Assembly (NCBI GenBank): GCA_963785755.1
Contig: CAWAXG010000071.1
Coordinates: forward strand, 248,001 to 312,000
DNA length: 64,000 bases
DNA from: JACCXG01 sp963785755
GTDB taxonomy: Bacteria > Acidobacteriota > Vicinamibacteria > Vicinamibacterales > 2-12-FULL-66-21
Direction: 5' to 3'
The stretch's first letter is position 1. Each line of letters begins with the position of its first letter. Below are positions 59,025 through 64,000 of this stretch, in pieces. The notes beneath the pieces are model-generated. The model worked only from the letters and a program-made list of their open reading frames with translations. It was not told where the DNA came from and made no database searches. The position numbers and the translations under genes are program-made.

Positions 59025-60140
59025 TCAATTGGCGAACACGACCTTGGTTCCGGGCTTGATCATCCCGGCGAGCTTCAAGGCATCCCAGTTCGTGAGCCGC
59101 ACGCAGCCGTGCGACTCGGTGCGGCCGATGGTCGACGGCTCCGGTGTGCCGTGGATGCCGTAGTGCTCCCTGGTGAGATCGATCCAGACGAGCCCTACTG
59201 GATTGTTCGGTCCTGGCGGGATCTTCGCCTTCGTGTGAATGGGGTTGGCATCCCAGAAGAGATCAGGGTTGTAGTTGAACGGTGGATTGAACTGAATGCC
59301 ATTCACCTTCCACTCGCCGATCGGTAACGGATCGCGCTCGCTGCCGGTCGTGACCGGTGCGTAGAAGATGATCCGCCCCGACACGTCCGCGACCGACAGC
59401 GACGAGTTGCTCTTGCTGACGGTGACGATCACGTCGGGCCGCCCGGCGACGGTATCCGGCTGTTTCGGCGGCGCCGGATTGCCCGATCGGCGCCCGGTGG
59501 TGCCGGTCGTTTTCGACGCTGCCTGCCTGGCGGCCGCTTGCGCCTCCGGCGAGAATTCGGGCTTCTCGACGGGCGCCAGGAGCGGCTCCACATTCGGGAC
59601 CTGAATCTGATCCCCGGAAGAGAACTGGGCTTCCGGATTCAGCTGCTGCAAAAACGCCGGCGTCGTGTGGAATCGCTCTGAAAGTGCTTCGGCGACCGAT
59701 CGATAGCCGAGCGCCGGCAGGGTGGCCTGCTGAACGAGGTCCTGCGGGATCTCCGGTGCGAACGGTCCGGCGGCATCCTCCGCGGTGATCGTGTAAGGCT
59801 TGAGGGGCTCGACATCCTCCAATGGACCGCCAGCTTGTTCGTTGAAGACCGCCTGCGCCTTCTTCGTGTTGGACCCGATGCGGCCATCGATGAGACCTGG
59901 AGAGAATCCCGCGCGATCCAGCGCGACCTGCAGTCGGAGCGCTTCGGTGTCTGGCGATTTCTCCGTTGCGGGCTTCGGTCGAGGACGTGCGTCTGACTCA
60001 TGCGCGGCGCGTGGTTGCCGCTCGCCGGGCGCCGCTTGCGTTGTCGAGAACGCCGCGGCGCCGAGGTCGAACGCGAAAGTGGGCGGTGGAGCAAGGAGCG
60101 CGCTCACTGCGATTGCTGCCAGAAGGGTCATGGTCACCAT
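59025..60140 (-). CDS. L,D-transpeptidase (YkuD) with peptidoglycan-binding-like domain
   Basis: A 371-residue protein from ATG 60140 (ATG 60131 is also in frame). A signal segment (about 4-20) is followed by a short peptidoglycan-binding-like domain (about 70-120, LRLQVALDRAGFSPGLIDG) and a possible LysM-like segment (about 145-190). The YkuD domain (about 240-371) has the active-site motifs HGTPEPSTIG and SHGCVRLTNWDAL, the Cys being the nucleophile. It makes 3-3 crosslinks or anchors lipoproteins to the wall. It lies 22 bases downstream of the phosphoesterase stop. Confidence 0.9.
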   Translation of the reverse strand: MVTMTLLAAIAVSALLAPPPTFAFDLGAAAFSTTQAAPGERQPRAAHESDARPRPKPATEKSPDTEALRLQVALDRAGFSPGLIDGRIGSNTKKAQAVFNEQAGGPLEDVEPLKPYTITAEDAAGPFAPEIPQDLVQQATLPALGYRSVAEALSERFHTTPAFLQQLNPEAQFSSGDQIQVPNVEPLLAPVEKPEFSPEAQAAARQAASKTTGTTGRRSGNPAPPKQPDTVAGRPDVIVTVSKSNSSLSVADVSGRIIFYAPVTTGSERDPLPIGEWKVNGIQFNPPFNYNPDLFWDANPIHTKAKIPPGPNNPVGLVWIDLTREHYGIHGTPEPSTIGRTESHGCVRLTNWDALKLAGMIKPGTKVVFAN

Positions 60141-60162
60141 CCGTGGTTCGTCAGGTCCGCTC

Positions 60163-60978
60163 TCAGGTCGTCGTGCCGATCCGTTCGATCGAGCGTCGGT
60201 CGCCACCGCTTCGCCGTTCGTCGGCGGCGAGCGCTGGCGTCATCGCCACATCGATCAACCGGAAGGGGCGATCGGGAAACGTCTCCTTCATCAGTGACAT
60301 CGAGACATTGAACACGGGCACGTCGTTGCGCGTGCGGCCCTCCGGCTGGCCGTGGTGCGCATGGCCGTGGAACACGGCCGAGACGGGATAGCGCGTGAGG
60401 GGTTCTTCGAGCCGGCTGCACCCGAGGAAGGGGAAGATCTCGCGCGGCTCGCCTTCCACGGTCTCCTGAATCGGGGCGTAGTGCAGAACGGCAATCAGGC
60501 GGTCATTCCGTAGTCGCGCGAGCGCCGACTCGAGCTTCAGGGCTTCCTGGATGCACTCATGGACGAACTGCTTGATGATCTCCTCGCCCCAGGGTCCCAA
60601 GGCACGGCGGCCGAAGCCGCCGCAGAATCCCTTGACGCCGGCGAAGCCGATGCCATGGATCTCGGTGGTGTCCCCGTCGAGCGGCACCACGCCCGCGTCG
60701 GTCAGGATCTTCTTGATCTCCTCCTGCTGCCCGGACTCGTAGTCATGATTGCCGAGTACCGCCACCGCCGGAATCTTGACGGCGCTGGTGATCTCGCGCA
60801 CCAGCGCGCGCGCCTCGTCTACCTGGCCGTAGTCGGTCAGATCGCCACAGAGGACCAGGATGTCCGCGGCCTCTGTAATTTGAGCGAAGAGCGGCTGCAG
60901 CGATCCGGCGCTCGCCGTTCGGCTGTAATGCATGTCGCCAATCGCGGCGATTCGTACGACCTCCTTCGCTGCGGGCAT
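60163..60978 (-). CDS. Calcineurin-like metallophosphoesterase
   Basis: A 271-residue cytoplasmic enzyme from ATG 60978, with GGGAG 7 bases upstream. The metallophosphatase motifs are all present: GDMHYSR, CGDLTDYG, GNHDYE, LHYAPI and FHGHAHHG, holding two metal ions. It is the first gene of the operon with the L,D-transpeptidase and LytM peptidase. The substrate could be a cyclic nucleotide or a UDP-sugar (as for LpxH-type enzymes); the sequence does not decide. The C-terminal tail is basic. Confidence 0.88.
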   Translation of the reverse strand: MPAAKEVVRIAAIGDMHYSRTASAGSLQPLFAQITEAADILVLCGDLTDYGQVDEARALVREITSAVKIPAVAVLGNHDYESGQQEEIKKILTDAGVVPLDGDTTEIHGIGFAGVKGFCGGFGRRALGPWGEEIIKQFVHECIQEALKLESALARLRNDRLIAVLHYAPIQETVEGEPREIFPFLGCSRLEEPLTRYPVSAVFHGHAHHGQPEGRTRNDVPVFNVSMSLMKETFPDRPFRLIDVAMTPALAADERRSGGDRRSIERIGTTT

Positions 60979-61075
60979 GCGTCTCCCACCTCGGCGATGA
61001 GAGGGAGCAAAAGAGGTGCCCGGCAATAACCGGCTGATCCGGCGTAATCGTTCGGTTCGACGACCGCGGGTTACC

Positions 61076-61081
61076 TATACT
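61076..61081 (+). promoter_or_regulatory. -10 box, probable leaderless promoter of small conserved protein
   Basis: TATACT ends 6 bases before the ATG at 61088, so transcription would start at the ATG. No -35 consensus was found. Confidence 0.45.
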
Positions 61082-61087
61082 GGACGT

Positions 61088-61342
61088 ATGGCGCGCGGGT
61101 GGGAATCCAAATCCATCGAAGCCCAACAGGAAGAGGCCTCCCGACACAAGAAGACGGGACCACCTCGATCGCCGGCGGATGCCGACCGGGCAGACCGCCG
61201 CCGTGCGCTCGAGCTGTCACGCACGCGTGCCGCCGCCGATCTCGCGCGCGCGACGGCGCCAGCTCATCGGACGATGCTCGAGCGGGCATTGGCCGCGCTC
61301 GACGCCCAGCTGGCTGTCCTGGACGAACCGCAGGCGGGCTGA
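61088..61342 (+). CDS. Small conserved hypothetical protein (WESK-type)
   Basis: An 84-residue soluble, highly charged protein starting MARGWESKSIEAQQEEASRH, a beginning I associate with a small family seen in Acidobacteriota. A helical Arg/Ala/Leu-rich region (about 35-78, RRALELSRTRAAADLARA) follows. No known function. The longer frame from 61016 crosses the promoter and is not credible. The leaderless-type -10 is exactly 6 bases upstream. It lies opposite the phosphoesterase operon, with 109 bases between starts. Confidence 0.65.
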   Translation: MARGWESKSIEAQQEEASRHKKTGPPRSPADADRADRRRALELSRTRAAADLARATAPAHRTMLERALAALDAQLAVLDEPQAG

Positions 61343-61456
61343 TTCCGAGTCAGCGCGTCTTCCCCCGGCCGGCGACGGAGCCCTCGCAGAAAGCCCACAA
61401 ATCCTGAGCCGCATCCGTGGCGCGGGCCTCTCCGTCTATCATTGAGACATCACCCC

Positions 61457-62171
61457 ATGCGAAATGGACTAGGGCTGCTGCGTTTGTGCCTGCTGACGAT
61501 TCCATGCCTGCTCACGGCATGTTCGGATCGCTCTGCACAGCAGCCTCCCAGGGCGCAGCAGGCGCCCGCGGCCATCTCGCCCGCAACACCCGCGGACCCG
61601 GATGCCGCGCCCGCGCGTCCGAGGGTTGTCGCCTTCGGCGACAGCCTAACCGCAGGTCTCGGGCTCCTGGAGCAGGAGGCCTATCCTGCTCATCTTCAAC
61701 GCAAGATTGATGAGGTGGGATATAAGTTCGAGGTGGTCAACGCCGGGCTCTCCGGAGACACATCCGCCGGAGGGCTCCGGCGTCTCGACTGGGCGCTCGA
61801 AGGGGATGTGCGGGTCCTCATCATCGCGTTCGGCGGCAACGACGGACTGCGCGGGCTGCCGGTCTCACAGATGAAGGACAACCTCTCGACAATCATCGAC
61901 AAGGCGCGCGAGCGGAATGCCGTGGTGATCCTGGCCGGCATGGAGGCGCCGCCGAACTTCGGTCAGGAGTACGCGACCGCGTTCCGGCAGGCGTTTCGAG
62001 ATGTTGCGCTGAGCAAGCGCGTCCTGTTCATGCCGTTCCTGCTCAAGGATGTGGCCGGGAAGAGCGGAGCTGAATCAGGGAGACGGGATTCACCCCAATC
62101 AACAGGGGGCGCAGATGATCGCTGACAACGTCTGGACCCTCCTCGAACCGCTGCTTGACCAGATTCGGTAG
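61457..62171 (+). pseudogene. tesA: TesA-like GDSL esterase lipoprotein, frameshifted near the end
   Basis: From ATG 61457 the signal peptide ends in the lipobox CLLTAC (Cys about residue 19), followed by an Ala/Pro linker. SGNH block I is FGDSLTAGLG, block II NAGLSGDTSAGG, block III GGNDGLRG. The frame is lost near 62066; deleting one G gives SELNQGDGIHPNQQG, the block V Asp and His of the catalytic triad, and ends at TAG 62169-62171. Repaired length is about 237 residues. It is 3 bases upstream of the YbbA-like gene. In E. coli tesA is also next to ybbA-ybbP, though divergent. Confidence 0.8.
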
Positions 62172-62174
62172 TTC

Positions 62175-62869
62175 ATGATCCAGCTTCGCGGCGTTTCCAA
62201 AACGGTGCCGAGCGGCGCCGGTTCCCTCACCATTCTCCATCCCCTCGATCTGACGATTGATGAGGGGCGTGTTGTCGCGATTACGGGGCCCTCGGGCAGC
62301 GGGAAGTCGACGCTGCTCGGGCTGCTCGCCGGGCTCGACGCCCCATCGAGCGGGCAGCGTCATCCTCGACGGCGTGGACATCACCGCGCTCGACGAGGAT
62401 GCGCTGGCCCGCCTCCGCGGCAGGCGCATCGGCTTCGTGTTCCAGTTCTTTCACCTGCTGCCGTCGTTGACGGCGCTCGAGAACGTGCTCGGTGCCGATG
62501 GAGATCGCCGGCGCGCCGAATACTGCCGTGCGCGCCAAAGAGCTGCTGGTCGAAGTCGGTCTCGAAGAACGGGGGCATCACTACCCGTCGCAGCTGTCGG
62601 GCGGCGAACAGCAGCGGATCGCGATTGCCCGGGCGCTGGCGAACGATCCGCCGATCCTGCTCGCCGACGAACCTACGGGCAATCTCGACAGCACTACCGG
62701 CCATCAAATCATCCAACTCCTGCTCGACGTCAACCGCACGCGAAGGACGACGCTGGTGCTGGTCACTCACGATCCCGAACTGGCGGGAGTGGCCGATGTC
62801 TCGATTGCGCTTCGCGACGGTCGTGTCGTGCGTACGACGGAGCGGGAGAATGCGAGGGCGAGGGCATGA
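62175..62869 (+). pseudogene. ybbA: YbbA/LolD-like ABC ATPase, two +1 frameshifts
   Basis: From ATG 62175 the protein has Walker A GPSGSGKST. The frame then breaks near 62353 (after APSSG) and near 62491 (after ALENVL). Removing one G at each gives SVILDGVDITALDEDALARL, a Q-loop FVFQFFHLLP, VPMEIAGAPN, the signature LSGGEQQRIAIARALA, Walker B ILLADEPTGNLD and the switch His VLVTHDPE. Repaired length is about 230 residues, as usual for LolD/YbbA. Its stop overlaps the permease start (ATGA). It should energise the YbbP-like permease. Confidence 0.85.
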
Positions 62870-64000
62870 CCTTCGTGTTGCGGATGATGGCGCGTGAGCT
62901 CCGGTCCTCGTGGCGCAGGCTCCTGTTCTTTTTCGTCTGTGTGGCTATCGGGGTCGGCGCCATCGTCGCGCTGCAATCCGTGATCCAGAGCGTGCGCGAG
63001 GGCCTGATGCGCGAGGCCCGGTCAATCATCGCCGCCGATGTGCTCGTGTCGACCGAACCGCGCGTGGACCGACGAGGTCCGGCGCGGGCTCGATCAGCGG
63101 CTCGCGGGCCCGGACATCCTCGAGCGGATGGAAGCCATCGAAACGGCCACGATGGTCCGGCCTGAGGAAGGCACGGCCACGGCGCGGATGGTGGAGCTGC
63201 GCGGTGTGCAGCGCGGGTTTCCGTTTTACGGCGAGGTCAAGCTGCAGGATGGCACACCCTTCTCGCACGATCTGTTGAAGGACCGCGGCGCCCTGGTGAG
63301 ACCGGAGCTGCTCACCCAGCTTGGCATCACCGCCGGACAGCGCATCGTGATCGGCGGCCAGCCGTTCACCGTCCGGGGCGTGATCTCCCAGGAGCCCGGC
63401 CGGCGCGTCGGGGCGTTCAGCTTCGGCTCCCGCGTCCTCGTCGACTACGACGACCTCAGAGCCACCGGGCTGCTGACGTTCGGCAGCCGCGCGAGCTACC
63501 AGCTGCTGCTGCGGGTGCGCGAACAGGCGGTCGAGGGTCTGACCCGCGATCTTCGCCGGGACTTCCGCGATCGGTTCGTGCAGGCGCGATCCTACCGGTC
63601 GACCGAGGACGACATCGGCGAGGATCTCCTCAGGGCGGAGAACTACCTCGAGCCTCGTCGGCTTCATCATGGTCGTGCTCGGCGGTATCGGGGTCTGGAG
63701 TGTGACGCGCGTCTTCGTCAAGCAGAAGATCCGCAGCGTCGCGATCCTGAAATGCGTCGGCGCGACCGGCGGACAGGTCCTGGCGACCTACATCGCTCAA
63801 GTGATGCTGCTCGGCCTCGGCGGCAGTCTGCTCGGCGTGGCCATCGCCGCGATCGCGATCGTGGCGATTCCAGAATCCGCGGTGGTGGCGTTCGGAAACG
63901 TGCCGTATGGACTGACGTGGTCGGCGGCGCTGCAGGGCATCGCGGTCGGCCTGCTGGTGTCGTTGCTGTTCTCGCTGGTTCCGCTGCTCGAGGTGCGACG
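62866..64000 (+). pseudogene. ybbP: YbbP-like FtsX permease, two +1 frameshifts, runs off window
   Basis: ATG 62866 starts RMMARELRSSWRRLLFFFVC, then the first helix and an FtsX/MacB-PCD domain. The frame breaks near 63064 (after STEPR) and near 63650 (after ENYL). Removing a G at each restores a periplasmic domain (LKDRGALVRPELLTQLGI, GQPFTVRGVIS) and then helices (SLVGFIMVVLGGIGVWSVTR and KIRSVAILKCVGATGGQVL). It reaches the window edge with the next helix (GLLVSLLFSLVPLLEV). About half of a YbbP of about 800 residues is visible. Proposed role: outer-membrane or lipid-related extrusion together with YbbA. Confidence 0.8.

Noticed and set aside
1..64000. CRISPR array, phage genes, IS elements or transposases
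   Set aside because: I found no evenly spaced direct repeats with spacers, no transposase or integrase frames and no phage structural genes. The repeats seen are short tandem or inverted arrays only.

Overview
The window is about 64 kb of very GC-rich bacterial DNA with tightly packed genes on both strands. No rRNA or other taxonomic marker is present, so the host is inferred from gene content. A PadR regulator sits next to a MacB/FtsX permease carrying the PadR-associated N-terminal extension. There is a Ser/Thr kinase fused to a PD40 beta-propeller, a membrane-bound-dehydrogenase/HEAT/cytochrome protein, and SpoIIE-type phosphatases. Together these suggest an Acidobacteriota chromosome, probably of the Vicinamibacteria type. 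Nothing looks like a plasmid, phage, IS element or CRISPR locus, so this is core or ordinary accessory chromosome.

Layout. 1-4.3 kb (minus): a leucine/isovalerate (liu) operon with methylcrotonyl-CoA carboxylase beta subunit, methylglutaconyl-CoA hydratase, biotin carboxylase and biotin carrier. The last two are in one frame, split by a single TGA. 4.5-8.9 kb (plus): a sigma-54 response regulator, then an Mla-type lipid transporter (MlaE permease, MlaF ATPase, MCE protein with an OmpA-like tail cut by an in-frame TAA). 9.0-12.4 kb: four small membrane proteins, a YihY/BrkB protein and an M48 protease. 12.4-19.1 kb: a FAD-Rieske oxidoreductase, an ECF sigma/anti-sigma pair with a symmetric divergent promoter, an ABC-2 exporter and a DJ-1 protein. 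19.2-28.8 kb: a YyaL-type thioredoxin-fold protein, a dienoyl-CoA hydratase relative, a REC-PilZ regulator, PdxH, MarR, a BON protein, a degenerate receiver, tRNA-Leu(TAA), a secreted metzincin and a methyltransferase. 29-34.5 kb: the HEAT/cytochrome protein, a TonB-domain protein and a GT87-like membrane protein. 34.7-46 kb: PadR and its permease, the Ser/Thr kinase, a propeller/lectin protein with an MFS transporter, and a SpoIIE phosphatase. 46.7-52.2 kb: an Xre-RES toxin-antitoxin pair, pyrophosphatase, a second MacB-like permease and a PilT-like ATPase. 52.2-61 kb (mostly minus): a LytS/LytTR two-component system, a REC-PP2C phosphatase, a second ECF sigma/anti-sigma/DUF4097 operon and a cell-wall operon (metallophosphoesterase, L,D-transpeptidase, M23 peptidase). 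61-64 kb: a small conserved protein, then a TesA-like esterase, YbbA and YbbP cluster that runs off the end.

A shared theme is envelope upkeep and its regulation: lipid transport, peptidoglycan remodelling, two ECF sigma systems, three MacB/FtsX-type permeases and several phosphorylation or phosphatase switches.

Three sequence-level patterns stand out. First, six genes are frameshifted at nine places, and every one is repaired by removing exactly one base. That points to insertion-biased sequencing error, densest in the last 2 kb. Second, several intergenic gaps hold arrays of 7-base repeat units, two of them folded into long inverted repeats. Third, several genes have a -10 box ending exactly 6 bases before the start codon, as expected for leaderless mRNAs. 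I found no convincing wholly new multi-gene system. The best leads are the heptad repeats, the symmetric ECF promoter, the interleaved inverted repeats ahead of the REC-PilZ gene, and the start-codon hairpin at 55.6 kb.
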